A stretch of DNA of 64,000 bases from positions 12,832,100 to 12,896,099 of the forward strand of contig CANTUZ010000025.1 of assembly GCA_947846985.1 (NCBI GenBank), written 5' to 3'. The stretch comes from Fratercula arctica. Taxonomy: Eukaryota > Chordata > Aves > Charadriiformes > Alcidae. Made by a program: the position numbers and the translations under genes. Under the pieces are notes generated by a model. That model was not told where the DNA came from. It saw nothing but the letters and a program-made list of their open reading frames with translations, and made no database searches. Of this stretch, positions 21,569 through 33,401 are shown in pieces. Every line of letters begins with the position of its first letter. Position 1 is the first letter of the stretch.

Positions 21569-23208
21569 GATACTTTTGTGTGGTGGGGAATGAAAAAAGG
21601 TATGAGGGTGTAGGGTGAGAGAGAAAAAAGATTGCAGTAGTACTGAAATTTCAGTGTACAGTAATACTTAATTGGAGCATGTAAAAACTGTTTAAACTTC
21701 TTGAAAAGATTTGCCATAATATGGTGTGCTGATAGTATTTTCAGAACACTAAAATCATGAATATACTGGAGATGGAGGAACTTGCCAGGGGCTTTGTGGA
21801 TTCCGTAACGTGTCTGAATTTAATTGTTGTATAGTAGCTGTAGTCTATTACAAGGTTTTGTATTACATAGAAAAAAAAAAAAAAAAACCAAAACTTGCTT
21901 TTTCCATGTAAAATGACTCGAAACCTACACTGTTAACTTTTATACTTGTATTCAAAAGTGGGTGGCAAAATAGTCCAAGCTTTTAATGCTAGGGTTCTCA
22001 GTACCTTGACAGTAAACAGTCAGTCTTCTGAATACTCCACTTGTCTTTCCCTTTCTTCTCCCAGTTTACCTCCCATCACACCATTGCTTTGGGGAAGGTA
22101 TAGAACCAAGTAACATTCATTACTGGAATAGAATATCTCTCCTCTGTCAAAATGACTGTATCAAGAATGGCTAGACTGACAGGTGTTTTTTTTCCAAGGA
22201 ACTCTGACCTACTGTGTTAGTTACTATGTAATTCCTCCTAACATCCATGTTACCTGTGTTATACCTGCTTTATAAATCACAGCAGCCTGGGAAGAAAGAG
22301 GAACAAGGGAGATGTAGTAGTGTGGTTTGTTTTTTTTTTTCTTCTTCTAAAGAACAAAAAGGGTATATTTATTGGGTTCATTGATTTGGAACCTTTCAGG
22401 ATTGTTTAACTGTAATAGAAGTATTTAAGGCAGCAGAATTTTCAAATAAAGCTTCTGGATATTATGAAGCTGTTTTAATTGGCAAACTAAGGAAGGGAAG
22501 AAGATTACTTTGTCTGGAACTCTGGCCTCACTATTTATATAATACATTTCTAAGAGATTTATTTTTAACTTTGAATTTCGCTTGTACTTTGAGGTCATTC
22601 TCACTATTGGTAATGTTGTAGGAATGGGGTCTTCCTCCCCCACCCCTCAAACACAAGCTAAAAGCTATCCATTTTGCAAGTTGTATATATACAATGCCAA
22701 TGGGGCATCCTTTCTGGTAGTTTTTTAAAGTCTGGATTGGAAATGAACTATGACATGAGCATTGTAAGCTTGTAATATATATATTTAGATTGAACTAATA
22801 TACGGAATGACACTTTGTTGAATTTTATTTCTTTGCTAATTCTAGAAAGCTACATTATCTAATATAAAGTAGCAAAAATGATTTGTCTGTTAAATTACAA
22901 TATTTTTGTGTGCAATTAAGTGTTTGTATTATGTCACTAGGATTTGAGAACACTGTACAGTCAACCCTTTGTAAAATAGTTTATTATAAATTGATGATTA
23001 CTAATCAGTTTGATGGAGCAATGATGCATGAAAATAGCGTTTGGAAGTATTTTTTAGGTTGCCCTTATGAAATTTATATTGGTACCAGAAAAAAATATAT
23101 CTGTGGAACGAAGTCCATGGCTGGCAGTGGACAAGCCAAGAAGTGAGCTACTGGTATGAAAAATTAACTACAGGGACCTCACTTTCTGTGAGGCAGATGC
23201 TTTATTAA

Positions 23209-23214
23209 AATAAA
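23209..23214 (+). terminator. HMGCS1: Candidate HMGCS1 polyadenylation signal
   Basis: Canonical AATAAA, 1.64 kb after the stop, followed within 60 bases by GTAGTGCTGACTTGGGTTTT, a G/T-rich downstream element. Confidence 0.5.
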
Positions 23215-24660
23215 GTTTGAGATACTTGAAACCTGTTAAAGTAGTGCTGACTTGGGTTTTCAGGATGCATTTTTCCTTAACAGGAAAGAGGGAACTGTCC
23301 TTGTGAAAACTTCAGTTGTGGGTTCACAATATGTTAGGACCTTCTGGATCTTTCTTCTTAATACCGTTCCATTACAAAAGTGGAAAGAAAGGGTTGCTTA
23401 GGCTGGTGGGAAACTGTTATTTCAGGAGTGTGGTTTAAGATAACTTAAATGTTTTCAGATGGCAATTGTTTATAGTGGAGGAAATAATTCCCAGCTTATG
23501 AACTACAATTAATCTTATTACTGTCTTATGAAAGATGGTATTGTTTTATCCCCTTCTCACAAAAATTCTGAAAGGGGATTGGTTCTTGCCTGAAGTAACC
23601 TTGCCTGGTTACTTACCTGAGACTCACTGACTCCAGATTCCCATGGGTGGCTTTTCAGAGTCATTCTGTTGCTCACATATTAATTATGGCTTTTAAAGTC
23701 AACTGATCATCTCATCAGTCCCCATAATAGATAAGGCATCCCTGCCCTTAAATTTGAAAGCACCAGCTGTACCTCTCTAAAACTTGTATTGGTTTACTTG
23801 CCTTGGTTAAAATATAGGCTCTTCCTCTTAACTTAAGCATTTCAACTGTGCCTGTTCAGAGAAGGACAGCTACTGTACTCTTCCACCATTTGCATTGGAG
23901 CTAATGATATTGAAAATTAAAGTATAAAATACCTGATTAAAGCTGAAGGTAGGAGTATCTACATCTCGATGATGTTCAGAACAATTGGAAGTGTCAGGCT
24001 ATTCAACTTTTAACTTGCAGTGGTCAAGAGTATCAAAATCAGCTTTGTGCTAGCAGAAGTAGTCTGGCAGAAGTTAGTACAAGCCTGTAATGCTCAGTAT
24101 ATAAGTGTATTTTGTTATTGATTGTATTCAACTTACTGTGATACCTAGTGCTGAAGCAAGAATTTAAAACTACATGAGTTCTGGAGTATGCTTATATCTT
24201 TTTTTTTTTTTGGGAGTGCAATGGGAGTCCAAGCAGTTCTAGACTGTCAGAATTGTACAAGTAATGGAAGGTGTTAGTAGATGGTAGCCTAACCATCTAT
24301 GCACTGGGAACTGCAACCCCATGTGCAGGGTTAAAACAGCATATCCTAACTTGCCTTTCTGAATTGTGACAAATCATGAACAATGGTCAACAGCAGTATT
24401 GCTGTCTCTTTAAACAAAGTTAAAAAAATAAAGGCTCCAATCTTACCATGTTTAATTTGCTGAAGAAGTTTTAGAGAAGAATTTGCAATTGTTTAAGATT
24501 ATTGTCTGGTTTCTGCTTAAATTTAGTTCTCCGCAAAAACTGTCCTGGTTTGTGGTGGTAAAGTTTGTATCAAGCTAAGGTAAAACTTTTCAAGAAATCT
24601 GCTGTTATGCTTGTACTAAGAATCTCCCAAGCATGTTAAGTGCAATACTACTTGATTTCT

Positions 24661-24666
24661 AATAAA
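24661..24666 (+). terminator. HMGCS1: Candidate distal HMGCS1 polyadenylation signal
   Basis: Canonical AATAAA in TTTCTAATAAAGATC, followed by TTACCTGTTTTACTTGAG. It is a distal alternative to the site at 23209. Confidence 0.4.
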
Positions 24667-24929
24667 GATCATATCCACAAATGATATCTTACCTGTTTTA
24701 CTTGAGTTCTTGCACTGGTTATACCAAGTTTCTGGAGCAAGGGGCAAACATATATATGAGAGCTCTGCATTTGAGTGCTTCAGTGTGACTTGAGAAATAC
24801 AGAGGAGATGAGGTATGTTTGGTTTATTTAAAAATTACCAAAAAAAAAAAAAACCAGTAACACCAAAACTTGTGAAAAGTGAATAAAACACTTTGTTAAA
24901 GGTGCAGAGTAGAAAGCCTGCAGTGCAAG

Positions 24930-25660
24930 TTATAAATCAGAACACAGCTTGGATGTATGCTTCATCTCACTGTAAGAACGGATTCCTCTCTTCGAGTCTT
25001 GCTCTTTGGGGTCTGGATGGGACATGATAGGAACACATTTAAGTACACTTTTCTATACTTGGTGCAAAACAATTCTGTAGACCCCTGTTATTGAGCTGTG
25101 TGTGTCTCTTCCCTGGTTATTTTGAATGTGGTGGTCTGTGATTCCCAGATCTTCCAGAATATTTTTTTCACTTCATTTTCTTCCTCTTTGAGTGTACTGA
25201 CCTCTGATAAATACTTTGGATCCAGTTTAAACAGCTATAAGGATTTGGGGTACTGTATCCCTTTCATCCAATCACTGTTTATAAGTTTGGCAGAATATTG
25301 TTCAGTTGGTACTGGCTGAAGGACTCCTTTTATCAGTTTCTGGCATGTTAAAGAGGCAGGGAAGCAAACTCTATGTCTCTTCAAGAATACACTTTTTCAG
25401 TTTGGCCACTGTATCTGGCTGAAATGGTATGATACCTGTTGTCATAAAGTATAATAGGATTCCCAATGCCCAGATAGCTATGTAAATGCTAACATAGTTT
25501 TCATCTCTCAAGAGTTCAGGAGCAGCATAAGGAGGAGAGCCACAGAAAATATTTAACGTTTTGTCTCTTTTACTTCCTGTGCTGAATCCAAAGTCTCACA
25601 TGTTAACACAGGTGTAGAATACATTTTCTGCTTTCAAGTTCTGGTGAACGATATCTCATG
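24930..25660 (-). pseudogene. NIM1K: NIM1K last coding exon remnant
   Basis: Translation pieces: LKAENVFYT, then DFGFSTGSKRDKTLNIFCGS, PPYAAPELLRDENYVSIY, WALGILLYFMTTG, TVAKLKKCILE, SEVSTLKEEENEVK, SITGVYRIVLHQV and HTSKLCSDL before TAA (24930-24932). Kinase subdomains VIb to XI and the family C-terminal extension are thus present but broken by a TGA at 25596-25598, frameshifts in the 25.2-25.38 kb part, and TAG codons. The catalytic HRD Asp codon is AAC at 25638-25640. Confidence 0.88.
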
Positions 25661-26159
25661 CCGTAGAACAAGAGGAAAAGTGACTACCCCTTATCGATTA
25701 ATTACACAGGAGAAAGCGAATTACCTGGAACAAAGTCAGAAATAAACATTGCAATGAAATTGACAAGTTAAAGTATTTAAATTTAACTTAATTCTCTACT
25801 GATACAAAAATAATAGAGTAGATGGAGAAGATGAGGATGCTGTTTTAAAAAAAATAGCAGTCTTGTTAATTAATATAAATTATTTTCATTAAGTAAATTT
25901 GTGATGGCATCATGACTAATCCTACAAGACTAGATATCTTCATGTGCAAAATCTGTGTGTATTATTTTTTCAGGGTTCAGAACACTTGCTTTTGTAATTA
26001 CTATATTTCTGTAATGGTGTAAGTAACAAAATAATTTCTTTTTAACTAATCCCATTCTTGTATGTGGACTCATGAAGTGAAAGCTTTTACTTTACCAAGA
26101 CCATGAGGTGAATGTAATCACATATAAAGTGGCTACAGTTCTGTTGTGTGATCTAATGT

Positions 26160-26512
26160 TGACATGGTATAACCCTAGCTGGCAACAAAGAAACACGTGG
26201 CCGCTTGCTTGCTCCCCCCACCCTTTGCTGGATTGAGAGGAGAGTCAGAAGAAAAAGGCAGGTTGGGCTGAGATAAAGGCAGTTTAATAGAGCAGCAAAG
26301 GAAAGAGGAAAACAGCATCAATAATACTGATAGAAGAATATACAAAATACAATGTACCGCTGCTCACTGACCTCAACCTAAAGCCCACCCAAGCAGTGAT
26401 TTCCCCTCCCCCAACCAGCTCCCCAGGCTGTGTACTGGTTATGGCATCATATGCCATCGAATACCTCTGTCCTATGTCCTTGTGAAAATTAACCCTATAC
26501 CCGCATAGGACA
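26160..26512 (-). mobile_element. Solo LTR with perfect 5-bp target duplication
   Basis: On the minus strand the segment begins TGTCCTATGCGGGTATAGGG and ends ACCATGTCA. It has ATTAAACTGCCTTTATCTCA near its 3' part, as in the LTRs of the provirus at 27.8-34.3 kb. AATGT flanks it on both sides (26155-26159 and 26513-26517). It is the product of LTR-LTR recombination and lies in the last NIM1K intron. Confidence 0.88.
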
Positions 26513-27809
26513 AATGTCCTATGCAGAACTGGTGGGGGCAGGAGAAAAGGACCACAGACTTGTGCCTTGTGGTATTTCACATCTTTGCAAGACACCAAGT
26601 TTAGTCTAATGTAACTTGTACTCTTTCCTTGAAAATGGCAGTAGTAGTCAAGGACTCAAACTGAATTTGCTCTGCTTAGTAGAGATATCTGTCTTGATTA
26701 TGTAAGAGTTTAGCTTCATCTTTGAAATAACTAGGAGGAATGGATGTGTTGAACACTCTGCCCTACCCTTTGAAGTAACAAGGTGTATGTGTAGCTGGAG
26801 GCAATAAGGAAAACCTTTGGCATCCTAAGATTTTTAAACTATCATCAATAACAGACAGGGATCTTCTGTCCTCACATGGATTGACAGTAGTGAGATGGGA
26901 TTTAAGTAGACTAGATTTGATGGCTTAGCAAAAATAAAATGTTTTTGCAGAAGGCTATGTATGAGCAAAGAGGTTGGCCAGCTCGGTAGTCTGAGTTTAA
27001 TGCTAAGAAATAGATGTGATCTTGACATGTAATTTCCAGTAGCTCCTGAATATCTGTCCTATGGAAAAGGTGTTGAAGCTAATCTGAGCATTTTGTCAAA
27101 ATACATAAAAAATGCATACTGTTTATATATACCATGAGCAGTTTCTAATGTAGTTTCTAGACATCTGACCTGGGAACACTCTTGCTTTTGACTTTCGGAG
27201 CCTGAGGCTATCACGTGGCATATGAGAATATGAGCTGCCAGAGGGCACCCTAAGCCAACTTTAACAAATACTGGTTTTACTTCTCAAACTTGTAGAACAG
27301 CCTTCCTGTTTTTTATGCTATTGTTTTAAGTAGCTGTAGTTACTATGCAAAGTTCAGGCAATTGCCCTTTTCTGCCTTTATAAGATGCTTTGGGCTCTAC
27401 ACAAATAGCATCATCCTAAATCCAGTTGTAATACTGAAGACTAGACAAAGGGAAGTGACTTGCTGGGTGCTAACTTCACAGATTTGTTACAAAGCGAGGA
27501 TAAGGAATTAATGGTCTTAAGTGCTAGTCTCCCACATTCATTAATAAGCAAGCTGGATGTTTGCAATACCTAACAACAAGCCTCTTCTCTGGAACACTTT
27601 CTTCTAGTGGAAGAGTGACTGATCCTATGTTTTAAAATAGCTGAAGAAAAGAAATTAGGCTTTGTTAGTTGGTGCCTACAGCAACTTAAAGCAGACCAGG
27701 AGATGGTTCCACCCACCAGATGCTCCTAGTTCAGTCTCCTCCCAAAAGCTAACAGAGGTGAATGAATGTGAAAGCTCTCTCAGATACCTTTAAGATAGCT
27801 CTTCTCGAG

Positions 27810-28123
27810 TGTCCTGGTTCCGGTGGGGATAGTGTATTCCATGCCATGTGAGCCATGCCCACCCTAAGCTGCCAGGGGAGGGGGCAGGAAGTCACCGCTT
27901 GGAGCAGGCTGGGGCATCCCGGTCTGGTGAGCAGCGGGGAGCGGTGCTTGTATATTCCTCTACCCGTGTTATTGTTGTTTTTCTTGTTCCCTTTGCTGTT
28001 CTGTTAAACTGCCTTTGTCTCAACCCAAGAGTTTTGCCTTTTTCTTCTGATTCTTCCCGTACCGGGAAGCGCTGAGCGAGCGACACGTGGTTCTTTGTTG
28101 CCATCTGAGGCCAAACCACAACA
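27810..28123 (+). mobile_element. 5' LTR of the plus-strand provirus
   Basis: Starts TGTCCTGGTTCCGG and ends CCACAACA. Compared with the 3' LTR it lacks about 24 bases after GGGGATAG and has other indels around 27880-27950, so the two LTRs have diverged noticeably and the insertion is not recent. Confidence 0.9.
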
Positions 28124-28131
28124 GTCCTTTT

Positions 28132-28149
28132 TGGCGCCCAACGTGGGGC
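28132..28149 (+). promoter_or_regulatory. Primer-binding site, tRNA-Lys type
   Basis: TGGCGCCCAACGTGGGGC is complementary to the 3' end of tRNA-Lys(1,2) as known from Lys-primed retroviruses. It lies 8 bases after the LTR end. Confidence 0.88.
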
Positions 28150-28226
28150 TCGAAGGGTTGAGATAACGACAGAATCCAACTAGAGCTTGAAAAAACGAAT
28201 TTGTGAGGTAAATAGTCACGGTCACT

Positions 28227-30213
28227 ATGTTGCTTGGTTTGTTCTCATGGCTGTGTTATGTAAATTCCTATATGGCTTATGTACTCCCTGTGATTATATT
28301 CGTTACTTCTGGGAGAGGGATGAGGATTATCATTTTACTGTCCTGTGCAATATTGGCTTATGATATGATAACATCACTTGTTAGATGGTTATTTTGGGGT
28401 GTTTATGTGGTATTGCTGTCCTGTCCATACATTGGGCACCGTCTCTCAGAATTCATTAATAATTACACCCAGTCTATGGGGGAAACAGGGGGGGATGCTT
28501 TCCCCAGCTCTTTTGCCTCCCTTTTCTCCTTCGGGTCAGGTATGACAGCTTTTGAGAATTTTGAATATCCTTGGGATGCTCAAACCAGCATGTTCCTAGT
28601 GTTATGTTTGCTGAATATGTTCCAGGTCTTGTTTAGGGTTAAACGACTATTTAAGACTACCACCCAGAGATCTGCTCCAAGGCTGGACAGTCAGGGGTGG
28701 CATGGCATGTGGGAGAACATGGGCAGGTACCTAGAGAACTTCTCACCTCCAGTGGTCTGGGACTTCACCCCTGAACAATTACAGGACCCTGATAGAGTAG
28801 TAGAATATCTGAAGGGAAAATGCTGTGGCTATTCCAGAGAGGCACAACTCACCGCCCTGTGCTGGGCCCTGGCCAGTATCTACCAGGCACTGCTCAGTGT
28901 TATGCAGCACCTTCAGGGGAAAGAGACGGAGACCAGACTGACAGACACTGCGGCTACTGCAGCCCCTGCAGCAGGCACTGCGGCTACTGCAGCCCCTGCG
29001 ACAGACACTGTGGCTACTCAAACCCCTGCGACAGGCACTGTGGCTACTGCAGCCCCTGCGACACACTGCGGCTACTCCAACCCCGGTGGCAGCCACTGCT
29101 GCTGAACCAGGGAACCAACCCGTGCCAGTATCAGTTGCCCCCATACAGAAGAAGAAGTACACAAAGAAATCAGTTCGCTTAGTAAGAGATGATGATGAAC
29201 CAGGGCCATCACAAGGACAGGAGGAAGAGGCAGAACCAGAGATAATTACCCGATCCCTATCCTTGAGTGAGCTGTGGGATATGCAAAAAGATTTTAGATG
29301 ACTTTCAGGTGAGCACATTGTCACCTGGCTGCTTCGGTGTTGGGATAATGGGGCCAGTAGCCTGGAATTAGAGGGTAGGGAAGCCAGGCAGTTGGGATCC
29401 CTGTCTAGGGAAGGCAGCATTGACAAGGCAATTGGAAGGAGCACCCAAGCCCTCAGCCTCTGGAAACGATTCCTGTCAGGCGTGAGGGAGAGGTACCCCT
29501 TCAGTGAAGATGTTGTATGTCAACCAAGCAAGTGGACCACCACGGAAAGAGGTATCCAGTACCTGAGAGAATTAGCCGTGCGGGAGATGATTCATTATGA
29601 CTTGGACAATGCAGACTTACCCACAGACCCTGATGAGGTGCAATGCACAAGGCCCATGTGGCGGAAGTTTGTACGGAGTGCACCATCAACATATGCCAAC
29701 TCACTGGCAGTAATGGAATGGAAAGGCGAAGAGGGACCAACGGTGGATGAGGTGGCTGGCTGGGTCCGGCGATATGAAGAAAGTCTCTCTTCCCCCCTTG
29801 TCTCAGCTGTGGAGAAACTGTCCCGGAAGGTCCAGCAACTTGAAGAGAATATATCCTACTCCCCACCTGTACGGGCCAGCATCTCAGCTATTAGGAGCAG
29901 GCATTTCCCCACTCAAGAGAGAGACTACAGAGGGTACACACCACGAGGCACCCTGTGGTTCTACCTGCGAGACCATGGAGAGGACATGAGGAAGTGGGAT
30001 GGACAACCTACTTGGATCCTGCGGACATGGGTACAGGAGTCGCAAGGAAGGACAACCACAAAAGGGGATCCCTCCAGGAAAAGTGCAGCCCCAGTTTCCA
30101 GTGGGCAGTTCCCCAGACAGAGCATAAGGCCTGATCTTGCTTCTGATCCTCTTGAAGGAACCTCCAAGTCATTTCTGCAAGAAGTGAGTACCGGATACCA
30201 TGACCAGTATTAG
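28227..30213 (+). pseudogene. gag region of the plus-strand provirus (broken)
   Basis: The frame at 28227-29105 starts with about 75 residues holding two to three strongly hydrophobic stretches (YMAYVLPVIIFV; MRIIILLSCAILAYDMI; WLFWGVYVVLLSCPYI), unusual for Gag. A soluble part follows, then a 30-bp minisatellite encoding Thr/Ala/Pro-rich repeats. A 2-base loss in the last repeat shifts the frame, so the downstream part continues at 29086-29301, stops at TGA 29299-29301, and resumes in the same frame at 29392-30213 with a capsid-like region (LWFYLRDHGEDMRKWDGQPT). It ends at TAG 30211-30213 directly before the protease in the same frame. Confidence 0.75.
28941..29088 (+). repeat. 30-bp minisatellite within gag
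   Basis: Four full units at 28941, 28971, 29001 and 29031 (type ACAGACACTGCGGCTACTGC + AGCCCCTGCG) and a fifth of 28 bases. They encode alternating Thr/Ala/Pro decapeptides. The short last unit shifts the frame. Confidence 0.9.
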
Positions 30214-30234
30214 AGGGGCCCTGCCTCCGGCCAG

Positions 30235-30570
30235 GTGGAGGAAAGGGACAACCGGGTTTATTGGACAGTGTGGATGCGATGGCCTGGCACATCAGACCCA
30301 CAGGAGTATAAGGCTCTAGTGGCCACAGGAGCACAGTGTACTCTGATACCATCAAGCTATAGAGGGGCAGAACCCATTTGTATTTCTGGGGTGACAGGGG
30401 GATCCCAAGAGTTGACTGTACTGGAGGCTGATGTGAGTCTAACTGGGAATGAGTGGCAAAAGCATCCCATTGTGACTGGCCCAGATGCTCCATGCATCCT
30501 TGGTATAGATTACCTCAGGAGAGAGGGTATTTTAAGGACCCAAAGGGGTATCGGTGGGCCTTTGGCATAG
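30235..30570 (+). pseudogene. Retroviral aspartic protease, active site altered
   Basis: The frame follows gag without shift after a TAG. The retropepsin motif around LVATGAQCTLIPS is recognisable, but the expected catalytic Asp before Thr-Gly-Ala is Ala (codon GCC). A second motif, HPIVTGPDAPCILGIDYL, is retained near the C-terminus. It overlaps the start of pol, which is in the -1 frame relative to it. Confidence 0.75.
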
Positions 30571-33401
30571 CTGCCTTGGAGATGGAGGAAGTTAAACAGT
30601 TGTCTACCTTGCCTGGTCTCTCGGAGGACTCTTCTGTTGTGGGGTTGTTGAGGGTCGAAGAACAGCAGGTGCCGATTGCTACCACAACGGTGCCTCGGTG
30701 GCAATATCACAGTAACCAAGACTCTCTGATTCCCATCCATAAGCTGATTCGTCAACTAGAGGTTCAAGGAGTGATCAGTAAGACTCGCTCACCCTTTAAC
30801 AGTCCCATATAGCCAGTGTGAAAAACTAATGGAGAGTGGAGGCTAACTGTAGACTATCATGGCCTGAATGAAGTCATGCCACCACCGAGCGCTGCCGTGC
30901 CGGACATGCTAAAACTGCAGTATGAACTGGAGTCCAAGGCAGCCAAGTGGTATGCCACGATTGATATAGCGAATGCATTTTTCTCAATCCCTTTGGCAGC
31001 AGAGTGCAGGCCACAGTTTGCTTTCACTTGGAGGGGCATCCAGTACACCTGGAATCGACTGCCCCAGGGGTGGAAACACAGCCCCACCATTTGCCATGGA
31101 CTGATCCAGACTGCACTGGAACAGGGTGAAGCCCCAGAACATCTGCAGTACATTGATGACATCATTGTATGGGGAAACACAGCAGAAGAAGTTTTTGAGA
31201 AAGGGGATAAAATAGTCCGAATCCTTCTGAAAGCTGGTTATGCCATAAAATGAAGTAAGGTCAAGGGACCTGCACAGGAGATCCAGTTCTTAGGAATAAA
31301 ATGGCAAGATGGACGCCGTCAGATCCCAATGGATGTGATCAACAAAATAGCAGCTATGTCTCCACCAACTAGTAAAAAGGAAACACAAGCTTTCTTAGGC
31401 ATTGTGGGTTTTTGGAGGATGCATATCCCAGATTACAGTCTGATTGTAAGCCCTCTCTGTCAAGTGACCCGGAAGAAGAACGATTTTAAATGGCGGCCTG
31501 AGCAACGACAAGCTTTTGAACAAATCAAACAGGAAATAGTCCATGCAGTGGCCCTGGGGCCAGTCTCGGCAGGACAAGATGTTAAAAACGTGCTCTACAC
31601 TGCAGCCGGGGAGAATGGCCCTACCTGGAGCCTCTGGCAGAAAGCACCAGGGGAGACCCGAGGTCGACCCCTAGGGTTTTGGAGTCGGGGATACAGAGGA
31701 TCCGAAGCCCACTACACTCCAACAGAAAAGGAGATATTGGCAGCATATGAAGGGGTTCGAGCTGCTTCGGAGGTGGTTGGTACAGAAGCGCAGCTCCTCT
31801 TAGCACCTCGACTGCTGTTTCTGGGTTGGATGTTCAAAGAAAGGGTGCCCACCACACATCATGCAACTGATGCTACATGGAGTAAGTGGATTGCACTGAT
31901 CACACAGCGAACTCGAATGGGAAACCCCAGTCGCCCAGGAATTCTGGAAGTGATCATGGACTGGCCAGAAGGCAAGGATTTTGGAATGTCACCAGAGGAG
32001 GAGGTGACGCATGCGGAAGAGGCCCCACCATATAATAAACTGCCAGAAAATGAGAAGAAACATGCCCTGTTCACTGATGGGTCCTGCCGGATTGTGGGAA
32101 AGCATCGAAAGTGGAAGGCTGCTGTGTGGAGTCCTACACGACAAGTTGCAGAAGCCAGTGAAGGACAAGGTGAATCGAGCCAGTTTGCAGAGGTGAAAGC
32201 CATTCAGCCGGCTTTGGACATTGCCGAGTGAGAAAAATGGCCAGTACTTTATCTCTGCACTGACTCATGCATGGTGGCAAATGCTCTGTGGGGGTGGTTA
32301 CAGCAGTGGAAGCAGGGCAACTGGCAGCGCAGAGGCAAACCCATCTGGGCTGCTGAACTATGGCAAGATATTGCTGCCCGGATAGAGAATCTGGTTGTGA
32401 AAGTACGCCACATAGATGCCCACGTACCGAAGAATCGGGCCACGGAGGAACATCAGAACAACCAGCAGGTGGATCGGGCTGCCAGGATTGAAGTGGCTCA
32501 GGTGGATCTGGACTGGCAACATAAGGGTGAACTATTCATAGCTCGGTGGGCCCATGAGACCTCAGGCCATCAAGGAAGAGATGCGACATATAGATGGGCT
32601 CGTGACCCAGGGGTGGACTTGACCATGGACACTATTGCACAGGTCATCCATGAATGTGAGACATGTGCTGCAATCAAGCAAGCCAAGCAGTTAAAGCCTC
32701 TTTGGTATGGAGGACGATGGTTGAAATATAAATATGGGGAGGCCTGGCAGATTGATTATATCACACTGCCACAAACCCATCAAGGCAAGCGCCATGTGCT
32801 CCCAATGGTGGAAGCAACCACTGGATGGCTGGAAACATACCCTGTGCCCCATGCCACTGCCCGGAATACTATCCTGGGCCTTGAAAAGCAAGTCCTGTGG
32901 TGACATGGCACCCCAGAGAGAATTGAGTCGGACAACGGGACTCATTTCTGAAACAGCCTCATAGACACCTGGGCCAAAGAGCATGGTATTGAGTGGGTAT
33001 ATCACATCCCCTATCACGTACCAGCCTCTGGGAAGATAGAACGATACAATGGACTGTTAAAAACTACACTGAGAGCAATGGGTGGTGGGACCTTAAAACA
33101 TTGGGATGCACATTTAGCAAAGGCTACCTGGCTAGTTAACTCCAGGTGATCTACCAATCGGGCTGGCCCTGTCCAATCAAAACTTCCACGTACCGTAGAA
33201 GGGGATAAAGTCCCCGTAGTGCACATGAAGAATATGTTAGGGAAGACAGTCTGGGTTAGTCCTGCCTCAGGCAAAGGCAAACCCATCCGTGGGATTGCTT
33301 TTGCCCAAGGACCTGGGTGCACTTGGTGGGTAATGCGGAAGGATGGGGAAGTCCGATGTGTACCTCACGGAGATCTGGTTTTGGGCGAGAATAGCCAATG
33401 A
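30453..33401 (+). pseudogene. pol: reverse transcriptase, RNase H, integrase (broken by stops)
   Basis: A single reading frame runs almost 3 kb without a frameshift but is cut by TAG 30810-30812 and TGA at 31251, 32229, 32901, 32949 and 33147. Reverse transcriptase: ATIDIANAFFSIPL (first Asp) and YIDDIIVW (catalytic YxDD). Connection: FLGIVGFWRMHIPDYS. RNase H: ALFTDGSCRIVG. Integrase: zinc-binding His pair near HETSGHQG with CETC, then the catalytic pieces QIDYITLP, SDNGTHF and GKIERYNG. The last segment, ending at TGA 33399-33401, is an integrase C-terminal domain (VRCVPHGDLVLGE). Confidence 0.92.

Larger units (their letters stand above)
21569..24680 (+). other. HMGCS1: HMGCS1 3' UTR and downstream sequence
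   Basis: After the stop the sequence stays AT-rich and non-repetitive. AATAAA occurs at 23209-23214 with GT-rich sequence downstream, at 24427-24432, and at 24661-24666. Use of the first would give a 1.65-kb 3' UTR; use of the last would bring the transcript end within about 250 bases of the NIM1K stop on the other strand. Which is used cannot be told from sequence alone. Confidence 0.6.
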
